NCBI GenBank assembly: GCA_038503075.1
Contig: JBCAML010000023.1
Span: forward strand, 434,001-498,000
Origin: Gyromitra esculenta
Taxonomy: Eukaryota; Ascomycota; Pezizomycetes; Pezizales; Discinaceae
Reading direction: 5' to 3'
DNA: 64,000 nucleotides
Part shown: positions 28,975 through 39,483 of the stretch, piece after piece
Position numbering within the stretch: position 1 is the first letter of the stretch
Layout: every line of letters starts with the position of its first letter
Made by a program: the position numbers and the translations under genes
The notes under the pieces: generated by a model
Seen by the model: the letters and a program-made list of their open reading frames with translations, nothing else
Databases searched by the model: none
Told to the model about the DNA's origin: nothing

Positions 28975-30647
28975 AAACAGCATAAAATTTATGTGCAAAA
29001 AATCACTTTTAGATAGATTGATTTATGGTCTTGAGGCTCGGTCAAATGTTGCAGAATTGAACTTGAAGAGGATGGTTGCCAAGCACATGAACAATGATTT
29101 ATGGCCAAAAATTATATATAACAATCATTGTAATGGATCATTTGACTCTTGTTGAATATCCACCCACTCAGTTTGAACCCGCTACAAAGTGAAATAGGAT
29201 ACAATAGGTTGCAATATCCTTTTTGATTGATTGACTCCGTTCACCATCCAAGTTTAGCATCTTGCTAGCAGTCTTTCATGGATTAAGATTGGGTATTGGG
29301 TTAGGGTTTGGACGGATGGTTACGATGGATCTCAGGGTTTAGTGATAATGTCTTTGTGTTTCGGTTGTTGTTGAGTATTGGTTGTGCTATGGAAAAGCAG
29401 CGTATTTAAGTGATGGATTCTGTTTGTCTTTTGTCTTCTTCTTCTTTTCTCCTTAAGCAATGTTCTCGTTTACCTTCTGCTGTATTAAGAATATCACTTT
29501 GATTCTACCTCAGAATCATCGCTGTCTCTGCACGTATCTCGCCTTGAGATAGACCCCACGTAGAACCTGTAGAAACTCCGTACTTTCTATCGCTTCCTAC
29601 CTCTTCTAACTAACTCTGCTCACCTTCAGTGATACTGAAGGGCTTAGCAAGAGGGGAACCTTGAGACAGTCGTATCATGTTATTTTGAGTAACACCATTG
29701 TACTTCTTTTCAATCAATTCGAAGGTCTTTTTCTGGTCAGCATGTCAAAGGGTCCCATGAAATCTTTGTATGATGTTGAATATATTTCAGTTCATAACTA
29801 CTGGCAGAGATGGGAGATGATAGGTTGTGTCTGCCTTCAGATACACTGGATCATCATGATTGGTGTATTGAAAGTATTTTAAAGGATAATTTTGTTAATT
29901 TTGTGCTTTTTGGCATTCTGTAGACCCTGTATATATTGGTAGGGTCTGGGATGAATTAAAACAATTTTCATTGCAAATTTTTGAGGTTGACATAATTTAA
30001 AAATTTGAAAAAATAGCCACATACCGTTTTCACACTGCTTCACAGGACCTGGAAACATAAGTTAATTCTAATAGCTTTCTCTTCCTTTTGCAGGAAACCA
30101 AGATTTACTCTTGTTCTCAGATCCAGTCAAATAGTTATGGAAATCATGCTAGGTTTTGACACTGGAACATGGCTCAGCCTTGGGAGAATGACTATTCCGA
30201 TTTTTGTGTGAAGGCATTCTCATTAATATTAGCTTATTTCACTTAAAGATATGAGGGAGAGCTTAATGTGTTTATATGGACTTGGTTTGTCAGTGCAGGA
30301 TTGCTAATATTGTTCTTGGCAATTAAAGGTCATAGTGGTTAGTGAGTGTGGAAGATTGTACAAGTACTTTGAGCCAGCTAAGTTTGGTCAGTCTTATGCA
30401 TGGAAAAATTGTAGGTGGGTGTTATTTTAATGCTTAGTGTTTAGCTTACTTGTGTATGCCATTTGAGTCCTACTAGTTGCAAATATAATTATTTTACTTT
30501 GAGTATCAACCAACTGCAAAATTTACTTTGAAGATTGGCCAGCCAGGATGTAAAGTTAAAAAGTTTGTAAATGGGTTGACCAGTTTGTAAATTGGCTAAG
30601 CCACTTTGTAAATAGGCTTTCTTGGAATATCGGTCAGAACAAATATT
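28975..30647 (-). pseudogene. Integrase-coding element relic (KRBA2/Ginger-like), copy 1
   Basis: Read on the minus strand, the right part matches 34872-35655 (AEPCSSVKT..HDFHNYLTG against PEPCFCIKPEHDFHGYLTA). Further on, IFNIIQRFHGTL.HADQKKTFELIEKKYNGVTQNNMI is the N-terminal part of a retroviral-type integrase zinc domain. Beyond the solo LTR at 29274-29666, weak similarity to the integrase core of copy 2 continues to about 28975. The right end carries GGTCAGAACA, the same terminus as copy 2. Many stops; non-functional. The left edge against the mariner relic is approximate. Confidence 0.5.
29274..29666 (+). mobile_element. Solo LTR, chromovirus family A
   Basis: TTTCATGG...CCTTGAGA with perfect target duplication CAGTC (29269-29273 and 29667-29671). 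Hairpin CCTTCAG-TGATA-CTGAAGG. Confidence 0.95.
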
Positions 30648-30828
30648 TTCCAACGGGTTTGTAAGAAGGGCCTGTTAATAAAGGGGCCTACTTTAGAAAC
30701 TGGTTGACAGGTTTCCAAAGTATGATTTGTAGTTGGCCGGTTTCACAAGTGTCATCTACTAAGCGAGGCGATCATTGTCTCACATAAAGCTTGAGCCAAT
30801 TTTTACGCACTAAAGTACACTCATGCTA

Positions 30829-31247
30829 TTTCATGGATTAAAGTATTGGGTATAGGGTTAGGTTTCGGCTTGATGGTTGTTAGGGGTCTCGGGTCTTTAG
30901 GACAGATAATGTCTTTGTATTTCGGTTGTCATCCGTTAATGAGTTTTGAATGGGAATGCGAGGTACTGAAGCAATGGATTTCGTTCGTTTGTTGTCTTCT
31001 TCTTCTTCTTCTTTCTTTGAGCAACATTCTCGTTTACCTTCTCCTGTATTGTTTGAATACTACCTCGGTTCTACCTCAGAACCCTCGCTGTTGCTGTTCA
31101 CCTCGTTGAACTTATCTCGCCTTGAGATAAGACCCCTCGTAGAACTTGTAGAAATACTGCGCTCTTTGAACGTGTTATTATCTCGTTTAAGTAGCACTGC
31201 TCACCTTCAGGGATACTGAAGGGCTTAACGAGGGACCGACCGTGAGA
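30829..31247 (+). mobile_element. Solo LTR, chromovirus family A
   Basis: TTTCATGG...CCGTGAGA with perfect target duplication TGCTA (30824-30828 and 31248-31252). Confidence 0.95.
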
Positions 31248-31255
31248 TGCTAGGA

Positions 31256-31345
31256 GCATCCCACTCAGGGCAGAAGCATCCCACTCAGGGCAGAAGCATC
31301 CCACTCAAGACTGTCGCATCCCACTCAGAGCACAACCATCCTATC
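31256..31345 (+). repeat. 20-bp minisatellite
   Basis: Four good units and one weak unit of GCATCCCACTCAGGGCAGAA, spaced exactly 20 bp apart, right after the solo LTR. The later units accumulate differences. Confidence 0.85.
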
Positions 31346-31449
31346 ACTAAGCTCTCTACGCCATGACTTTAGCGCCCAAATTTTACACTGGCAACATAGA
31401 GAGAGCAATTATGGATATCATTACAGCCTGATGGATGCAACCGTAGCAG

Positions 31450-31859
31450 TCTCACGGCTCAGTCCCTCGTTATGCCCTTCAGTATCCCTGAAAGTTAGCA
31501 CTGCTACTTAAGTGAGCTATCACCATGTTCTACAAGTGCAATGTTTCTACAAGTTCTACAAAGGGTCTAACTCAAAGCAAGTTAAGTGCAGCGTTATTGG
31601 AGCAGCAAAAGCAAGGGTTCTGAAGTAGAACTGAGGTAGTATTCAAGCAATACAGAAGAAGGTAAACCAGAACGTTGCTTATGAAAAGAAGAAGAAGAAA
31701 GACAAAGAACAACCGAAATCCATTGCTTATATACCCTGCTTTCCAACCTAATGACCCATATCTGACAACAACTGAAATACAAAAACATTATATTATTCCA
31801 GACTACCCCTTCCAGATATAACTGAACCCTAACCCAATATCCGATCCTAATCCGTGTAA
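31450..31859 (-). mobile_element. Solo LTR, chromovirus family A (minus)
   Basis: TCTCACGG...CCGTGTAA, flanked by AGCAG and TGCAG (one mismatch). Hairpin, TATA (TATATACC in plus reading) and AAGCAACGTT blocks are present. Confidence 0.9.
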
Positions 31860-31901
31860 TGCAGCTCCTTTTAGATACAAAAAAGACGGTACTCCGAGAA
31901 C

Positions 31902-32450
31902 TTGACGCAAACCTGGCACTGGACCTCGCTACTTGAAAACCCTATCGAAAAAAATTCTCTCAATAAAATTGTGTGTACCCCTATTTTCTTTACCATATCA
32001 AGGTCACAACCACCACCATCACCATCCCCAGCTATTACCTGCCCTATTCATGGATGTGGATTGAATTTTACAAATACCAAAGACCCAAAAAACTCATCAC
32101 TTGTACATGTGCGGTACAAGGCAGGAAAGGGAAATACAGAGCATCAACAAGAGCTACAAAACATGAAAAAGGCCTAGAAAACAGATTGTAAGTACACATG
32201 AAACCTCTAATCACTCAAATGTGACATATTGACATGTATAGCCCAAATCTTGAGAGCCAGAAAGAAAGCACGCCAAAAAGAGTATAGAGAAATAAATTTG
32301 GAAAAAGAGGAGTATGACGAAAAGCGATCTCGGGGGAGTATGAAAGTAAGAGAAATTTTAAGTAAGGAAGGAAAGGAAATACACCCAGAAGAAGTGGAAA
32401 AAATGGCTGTGGAATATGTGGACAAACTATGGAAAGCAGCAAGAATATAA
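31902..32450 (+). CDS. Uncertain coding remnants
   Basis: Two adjacent open frames (31902-32177 and 32229-32450). The first contains CPIHGCGLNFTNTKD... followed by a basic tail. The second is strongly charged (ARKKARQKEYREINLEKEEY... EEVEKMAVEYVDKLWKAARI) and could form a long helix. They may be pieces of one former gene. No family recognised and no reliable start. Confidence 0.25.
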
Positions 32451-32459
32451 GGAGATGTA

Positions 32460-33440
32460 AATTAATTTGTATGGAGGCAATTTCATACGCAGGATGTTGG
32501 TTTAGTTGAAGGCATCTGGAAATATTGTATAACTATTTTTCGTATGGTGATATTCACTGGCGACGAAAAATATTAGATTTTTTTCAAGTCTGGAAAGCTC
32601 AACGCTCTAAAATAGTGTAGAAGTGAATCAATGTTTTGGCTTTCTCTGTTTATGCTGAGCTTTATTTTGTGTTTGAGGTTGCTCCATAGGTTCAAATAAA
32701 GCCAATATCTCCTTAGTATCCAATTGCTCGCCCTATAACTTAGCCTTAGGGTTGTATAGAATAGTCAATTCATCCTCATACGCAACTTTCAAGTCTAAAC
32801 TAATCATATGGGTGAGAACTTCTGGGGCTATAACTTCCAAAATAAGTTTTGTGATTCAGGAGTTATTCTAGTTGTTTTCAGTAAATCTTTTTTTGAGATG
32901 ACTATCATAATACCAGATAATTTGTGGCAGTAATTCTATTTAGGTTATAGAATTAAATTTGCATCCAATATTATTTTTTTATTCCATAAAAGTAATTATT
33001 GAATAGGGAAATGTTACTTGCTAAATTGTATCCCATGGGCAAGTGTGTATTATCATTATATCCATGCTCAAAAATGCTCATGCATGGTGCAACCATTTGC
33101 CCTTATTGAACTGAAAGTTTTTTTTTATGATTTTTATAATAGTCAAGTTTTTGATATGAATCTATTGTACGGCAAATTATGCTGTCTAGTTGTTGGACTC
33201 TATCCTCAATAGCAGCAGTTGTACTTGCCTAACGAAACCAAGGAAGAAGAGGATATTTATTTATGGTTGCATATTCATGACAATGGAAAACATGCTGTCC
33301 ATGATTTCTCTTTATTTTTTCCATTATTGCCTTTACCAAGCCTTGATTTTTGAAAGGATTAGTTAGCAATTTAAATTAATACTAGTAATAGAATGACACG
33401 AGTACTTGCTGTCATCCGAACTTGCAAAAGCTAGCTGTAG
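32460..33440. other. AT-rich interval, no gene seen
   Basis: About 1 kb of AT-rich sequence with many short stops. It may belong to the 3' side of the integrase element that follows, but I could not identify ends or coding matter. Confidence 0.35.
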
Positions 33441-33443
33441 AAT

Positions 33444-35655
33444 TGTCTGACCTGAACTTTCTACTTAACTGGTATTCTTTATTTCTTCATTTTCCCCAAG
33501 AAGATTGCGTTAGGGTGCCAGTAGCTTAGGTTGTTACTGTTCAAGTTGGTGGTTCAATATTCAAGAGTGACAGGTTTAAAGATATAATAATCTCCAATTG
33601 TTGTACTTGCTCTAAGCCAGGCTCTGAGTTGTGTGCATCAGGAGAGTTGTGATTTTGTGAACTTTCTCTAACATCATTTCACCGGTTTATTATTGCAATT
33701 TCTGTGCATGTTTCTAAAGAACATAGGTTCCCACAATCATGGTCATCTGAATGACAATAAATCAAACATTTGACCTTATTTTTGAGGCACCTGCAACACC
33801 TTTGACATTTGTTTTTGCAGTTACATGAGATGCTAATATGGTTGGATGTTGATTGTTTCCCTGCAGCTGTATGCAAGTTAAGAGTTGTAATTATATTTCT
33901 GAATTTTTTTTGAACATAATTGTGTTCAAATGTACTAGTAGTACACCTTTAAATTCTTCACCATTATCACAATGTAGCATTGTTGGAGGTCCAAAACATC
34001 CAATCCATTGGGCAATATTTGTAGCAACTTTGCTACAGCATTTGCTTTTCAGACCAAAGAGAGAGGTGAATTTGCTGAAGTGGTCCTGGATGTGCAAAAA
34101 CCACTTATATTGTCCATCAGGCTCATGACGGAAATCAACCAAACCAACCTGAACCCGCCCCAAGGTGTAATTTGAATCAATAGATTCAAGAATACCCTTG
34201 GATCGATTTACATGGTTGACCAGACAGGTTCTGCAGTGTGTTAAAAGCCAGAGTACATCATCACGTACAATTCCATAATTTTCTTTCTGAATAGCTTTGT
34301 ATGTTTTTTTGTACCCAGCATGCTCTACATTAATTTGACATTTTTGAATAAAGGTAAATATTTCAAATTCAGTGATAGTTAGTCAGGCAGAAAGTTGATG
34401 TTTTGCATCAACTTTTTGGTGAACTTGAAAATTTGTGTATTTGTAGAATTTGTGGACCTAATTTCATGGATGGTTGTTCAGTTGCAGGGTTTGTTGTGTG
34501 GATGTTCAGTTGTTTTATATTGTTGTTGTTCGTTATGTTTCTCCGGGTTTCCATTACAATGAGTGATACGTTTGTCATCAAAGGGTTGAAATATAGGTAT
34601 ATAAGCTAAGGGTTTTATCCTCTTGTTGTACTTTTTCTTCTCCCTCCTGTAAGCAACGTCTTCTGGAGTACTCTTCTTTGTATCTTCACAATACAAACGT
34701 CGGTTATACCTCATAACCCTTCGCTGTCGCTGTTAAATCGGTCGCCTTGACTTATCACACTTGTAGAGCCTGTGGACTCATCGTTCAAACTCTCGTTGCT
34801 TGCTTTCGTTCAAGTAGCACTGCTCACCTTTGGGGATACCAAAGGGCTTGACGAAACCTCGCCCCTTGAGACCTAATTACGTTGGTTGTATTCTTTTTGT
34901 CGCTCTGTAGATCCTGAAAAAAAATGTAAAAATTTTCATACTGTCTTGATAACTGACTTGGAAAATCTTTCACTAAGTACATACATTTTTCTCCAAAAGT
35001 TTCACTGTCAGGAAACATAAGCCAATTACTATCGCTCTCACATTTTTAAGCAGTGAACCATATTTTGCTTTCATGATCTGGGGCAGTTAAATAACCGTGG
35101 AAATCATGTTCTGGTTTGATACAGAAACATGGTTCAGGTTGCGAAAGGTTGCCAGTGTTGTACTAGTTTAAAGATACAGTCATTTCAATTTGACTGTTAC
35201 CTTACCTGCAGCCAGTGCCAGTGGATCTGCCGGCGACAAAGGTAAGACTCCGTGTTAAATAGTAAAGAAATTGGTGGGTAGAGTGGCTTCTAGTGGGGCA
35301 AAGAAAGACAGAAGAATAAGAACAGTGATATGAGTTTTTGGCGGGTCAAACTAGAAAGGATGAGAGGAATGGTGGTGTAAGCTTGAATCAGTTAATGAAA
35401 TTAAATCAACTAGAGAAAAAAAAGTGAAGCAATGGCGGCCTTGCTTGTTCTAGTGTACTCATGTTTGCCATTTTATACCCTTGGTCTACCCAAAGTGGAA
35501 AAACAAAATCCGTGAGATATCAGCCAGTTCAAATCTCACTTGGAAGATCGGCCAGCCAATATGTAAAGTTGGACGGTTTATAAACTGGTTGACCCATTTC
35601 TAAAGCAGCCTAGCTAGTTTGTCAACCGGCAATCTTGAGAAACCGGTCAGAACAT
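33444..35655 (-). pseudogene. Integrase-coding element relic (KRBA2/Ginger-like), copy 2
   Basis: On the minus strand, from the right end: ...PEPCFCIKPEHDFHGYLTAPD... DSETFGEKCMYLVKDFPSQL (35150-34880), then after the family-B LTR at 34462-34871 an integrase zinc domain (INVEHAGYKKTYKAIQKENY... WLLTHCRTC), then the integrase core (VGLVDFRHEPDGQYKWFLHI... MLHCDNGEEF, 34163-33900) with two catalytic Asp. After a stop comes HTAAGKQSTSN and a Cys-rich tail CNCKNKCQRCCRCLKNKVKC (33870-33690). Integrase plus such a Cys-rich tail is typical of KRBA2-like proteins and Ginger-type transposons. The stretch expected to hold the catalytic Glu is missing. The right end is GGTCAGAACA; TGTCTGACC at 33444 may be the other end. 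Confidence 0.55.
34462..34871 (+). mobile_element. Solo LTR, chromovirus family B
   Basis: TTTCATGG...CCTTGAGA with perfect target duplication CCTAA (34457-34461 and 34872-34876). Hairpin CCTTTGG-GGATA-CCAAAGG. The TGAGTCA block reads TGAGTGA here. Confidence 0.95.
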
Positions 35656-35882
35656 ATACATTAACTTCTACCTAAAACAACTCTCAAACAGTCCAAAATG
35701 GGCACAAAAAAATAAGGTACAAATATCAAGCAAATATTAAGGCTGAGTCACTCAAGCCTACGATCGTATTTATATTGTTGATTTGGAGCGCTATAAATGT
35801 GATTGTGGTCATTTTCTTCAAAACGGTATCTCGTGTAGTAATGAATTCAACTGTATATGTTCTGACCGGTTTGTAAGAAAGG

Positions 35883-36290
35883 TTTCATGGATTAACTTAA
35901 GCAACGAGTTAGGGTTTGGTTGTTGGTTGTATTGTTGTCCGGATGGTTGTACAATCTCTTTGTTGTTCGGTTATTTTCGGTTATAGGATCTTGTCAGAGA
36001 AAGTGGGGTATTTAAGTGTTAGATTTCGGTTGTTCTTGTTCTTCTTCTTCTTCTTTCCTTAAGCAACGTTCTCGTTTACTTCTGCGGTACTCATTCAAAT
36101 ACTATCTCTGTTCTACTTCAGAACTCTCGCCGTCGCTGTCCCCCCGCTACACTTATCTCGCCTTGAGATAGACCACACTGTAGAACCTGTAGAAAACATT
36201 GCACTCTTCGAACGTGTTGATACCTCATTTAAGTAGCACTGCTCACCTTCAGGGATACTGAAGGGCTTAATGAGGGATCGAACCGTGAGA
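35883..36290 (+). mobile_element. Solo LTR, chromovirus family A, without clean target duplication
   Basis: TTTCATGG...CCGTGAGA with all family blocks. The flanks are AAAGG and GGAAG, so no 5-bp duplication. The left side carries TGTTCTGACCGGTTTG, an end of the integrase-type element, and the right side is the cut 3' part of a LINE. Confidence 0.9.
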
Positions 36291-36687
36291 GGAAGGTGTC
36301 ATTGTTTGAAGATGTCTTCATTCTTTTGGCAGCCCAAATATCTGAGGGAGAAGCGTTGGCTAAAAAGGAACTCCAATGGTTCTTTTTGCACTAGGCTATT
36401 TCGTGAAAGTAGGCATATTTTGCTAGGTGTACTTCTTGTGAGGGGAGTGCATTGGATCCTTTGAATTTGGTTCGGTGGGATAGAGTGACTGAGTGGAAGA
36501 TTTTCCGGAGTTCAGATAGAAGTGGAGTCCACCACCTCCTTGACCATTTGGAAGGCCGCCTCTTAGGGGTTTGTAAAATGAGTAGGGCTACAACTGAGTT
36601 GAGAGATTTAGAGAACTTGTTGTCGAGGTCTGGTGTAGCAGTGGGAGAGGGAATTTTAAGTTTATTGAGGAATGGTGTAAGGGTTGT

Positions 36688-37500
36688 TCAATTGGTTTTA
36701 GACCAGTCAGATGAGGGATCCGCATTTATATGCTGTGGAGTAGTGAGATGAGTGATAATGAGGATATGGTCTGAACCGGTTGAGTCAGATGAGGGGTCCC
36801 ATTTGTTAATAAAGGGGGATGCAAGGTGGTTGCAAAAGGTGAGATCAAGGATGTTAGGTCTAGTGTGAGAGTTGTATGAAAAGTGTGTATAAATACCAAG
36901 GGTATTTATGCAAGTGAATAGGAAGTTTCGCGCTGCCGAGTGGTATTTTTCCCCTTCATTAAATTCTTGTGAGGAAAGAATATGCAGTGGGTCGGTAGTA
37001 GGATGGAGTATGTTGAAATCTCCGACAATGATGGATGGGATATTAGATGGGGTGAATATTTGTGCAGGCTGGATAAAATGGCTGCTTGAGTTATTTCTAG
37101 CTCGCTTGTAAATATTTGTGATGCTGATTGAGTAGTAGGATGAGTAGAAAAAAGGATTCTTGAAGGTAAGGCGAAGAGTGATGATATCGTCTCTTTGATG
37201 GTCTTCGATAAGAAATTCAGTTTGATAAGTGTTATTGAATTGTATAGAGATGTAAAAACAAACACGGATTTTTTGTGATGAAGATATTGAAGGGCTTAAT
37301 AGATAAAAGCCGGGAGCTTGGAGAGGTTTGCTGTTCCATAGGTAAGGGTCCTGGATGGCGACAACTGAGGGTGTTGGGTGGCATTGAGAAAAAAGAGTAT
37401 GAAAGATCTTTGAACTACCTGCACAAATATGTTGCACAATAGTAAAAGAGGGAGCGCGTGGAGAGGAGTTGGTTTTGAGTTGGGTGACATAATTATTCAC
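36688..37500 (-). pseudogene. LINE ORF2 fragment, AP-type endonuclease
   Basis: Encodes 270 residues of the endonuclease that nicks target DNA to prime LINE reverse transcription. Visible motifs in order: FTIVQHICAGSSK (start of the fold), VVAIQDPYL (metal-binding region), IIVGDFNILHPTTD, NILDLTFC and TGSDHILIITH with the catalytic His. It opens 83 bp from the solo LTR at 37583. Beyond 36688 the frame is broken and the remaining 400 bp is not readable as reverse transcriptase. The endonuclease alone is open but the element is dead. Confidence 0.75.
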
Positions 37501-37582
37501 GAGACATGGAGGTGTCAGCTGGGGGTGCTCTGGCTGGAGGAATACTAGATTTCTCCTGAATGGCTCTGCGAGTAGGGCATTG

Positions 37583-37990
37583 TTTCATGGATTAAATCAG
37601 GAAATAAATAGGATTAGGGTTTGAGTTGTTATGCGTTGATTTCTTTGTATAATGTCTTTGTTGTTCGGTTAGGTTTCGGTTGGGTATCGGGGTATGGGAA
37701 AAGCGGGGTATTTAAGGGTTAGGTTTTTATCGTTTGTTGTACTTTTGCTTTCTTTCCTTAAGCAACGTTCTTGTTTACCTTCTACTGTGTTTATTCTATA
37801 CCATCTCGGTTCTATCTCAGAACCTTCGCTGTCACCGTCCACCTAGCTGCACTTGTCTCGCCTTGAGACAGACCCCTCATAGAACCTGTAGAAAACATCG
37901 CACTATTCAAACGTGTTGACACCTCACTTAAATAGCATTGCTCACCTTCAGGGATACTGAAGGGCTTAACAAAGGTGTCGAACCGTGAGA
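37583..37990 (+). mobile_element. Solo LTR, chromovirus family A
   Basis: TTTCATGG...CCGTGAGA with perfect target duplication CATTG (37578-37582 and 37991-37995). It separates ORF1 from ORF2 of the LINE. Confidence 0.95.
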
Positions 37991-39483
37991 CATTGTAGGT
38001 CAGTGGCGGTTTGGTTTCCATTGCAATTAATGCAGATGGTGGGAGATATTGGGCAGCAACTAACGCCCGCTTTATTGGCTCCTCTACTAGTGTAGGTGGG
38101 GATGGAGCAGCAGTGCTCGTGTTGGTGATGATTATTGAAACAGATGGGGCAGATAACGTCGAGGGCTTTGCAGCCAGCAGTAACATGGCCGAAGCCCCAG
38201 CATTTCTTGCATTGTGTTGATGCAGAAGTGGACCACATGAGATTGGTCTTCCGTGGACGGAAGAAGAGTTTGATAGATGGTCCAATTTTCTTTGCATTCT
38301 CGACTGAGCATGAGATAACTACCGAGATTGTTTTCTTTGTTGCGCGGATGGCAGAGTCAGTTTTAAGGTATTGAGTGCCAGTGATTTGTATGTCAGGGGT
38401 GTAAAGGATTGCTTCGGATAGTGTAGAGCTCAATTCCTTAGGTCCTTCTGGGAGGGCAAAGGTGGGGATGTTGTGGATGACCACGTTAACGTCTGTGGGT
38501 GTAGTAAGAATAGGATTAAATGGGTTATCATCCACTGGGCATGATTCATGGAGAGTTTTGAGGATGGCTGTAAAATATGGAACGAATGCGGAGGCTGTTG
38601 TAAACGGATTGGCGGTAAAAGTGACAATTCCTCAGTCATTAGCAGTGACAGAGAGAGCGACTGAGTATGAGTCTCACGGTTCAGTCCCTCGTTAAGCCCT
38701 TCAGTATCCCTGAAGGTGAGCCGTGCTACTTAAGCGAGGTACTAACACGTTCGAAGAGTGCAGCGTTTCTACAAGTTCTACGAGGGGTCTATCTCAAGGC
38801 GAGATAAGTGCAGCGAAGTGAATAGTGACAGCGAGGGTTCTGAGGTAGAACCGAGATAGTATTCCGACAAATACAGAAGAAGGTAAACGAGAACGTTGCT
38901 TAAGGAGAGAAAAGAAAGAGAAACAAAAGCGACCGAAATCCTTCTTTAACTACCCCGCTTTTCGGTAACACCAACAACAACCCTAAACATAACCGAACAA
39001 CAAAGGAATTATACAACCATCCAAACAACGATACAATCGCCTAATCAAACCACGATTCATCTTCTAAATCAATCCATGAAAATGAGTTGGGGAATAGGGC
39101 GGAGCGTAATGCATGTCCGACTGCGACGGGGAAAGATGCGGCAAGAACAGCAAATTCAGTCAATGGGCAGGCACTGAAGCGGGAAGCAAAAAAACGTCTT
39201 TCAGCCGTTGGGAGAGGACTGGCAGCTTTTTCCTTGGTGTCTTTGGGTTTGGGTGCATCCTTCTTTGATGCGTTGGCAGTTACTGGGCTGTTTTTGGGGG
39301 TGCGGATATAGCCACTTTGGCAAAAGTTTTTGTCCCTTTCTTGGCGGGCGGGGCAGAGACGGAAGTGGATTCTTCCGAAGAGCGTTTTGATTGGGCGGTA
39401 ACTTTCTCAGAGAGATTGGAAAGTGTCGCTTGGATTTGGTTGAGTTGTGTGGGATTGTTTGATTGAGTGGCTGCTGAGTTCAA
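37991..39483 (-). pseudogene. LINE ORF1 (gag-like, zinc knuckles), split
   Basis: The N-terminal piece (39483-39280) has QIQATLSNLSEKVTAQSKR and a Ser/Ala/Lys-rich linker. After the solo LTR at 38672-39081 a conserved part follows, with one TGA where Trp fits (NPFTTASAFVPYFTAILKTL, then PTDVNVVIHNIPTFALPEG). At the end come Cys-rich knuckles CKKCWGFGHVTAGC, CPICFNNHHQHEHC and CINCNGNQTATDLQC (38260-38000). It is homologous to ORF1 at 10218-11664 but clearly diverged. Binds LINE RNA in the family; this copy is inactive. Confidence 0.7.
38672..39081 (-). mobile_element. Solo LTR, chromovirus family A (minus)
   Basis: TCTCACGG...CCATGAAA with perfect target duplication ATGAG (38667-38671 and 39082-39086). 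It lies inside LINE ORF1. Confidence 0.95.

Larger units (their letters stand above)
36291..39483 (-). mobile_element. Tad-type LINE relic, 3' truncated, with two LTR insertions
   Basis: Minus-strand non-LTR retrotransposon with ORF1 (about 39483-37991) and the endonuclease part of ORF2 (37500-36688). It is truncated at 36291, exactly at a solo LTR, so the reverse transcriptase is absent. Solo LTRs at 37583-37990 and 38672-39081 split it. The 5' limit is uncertain; non-coding sequence similar to a leader may extend to about 39830. Confidence 0.7.

Noticed and set aside
31256..31345. Possible CRISPR-like array
   Set aside because: The 20-bp units are contiguous without spacers; a simple minisatellite in a eukaryotic context.
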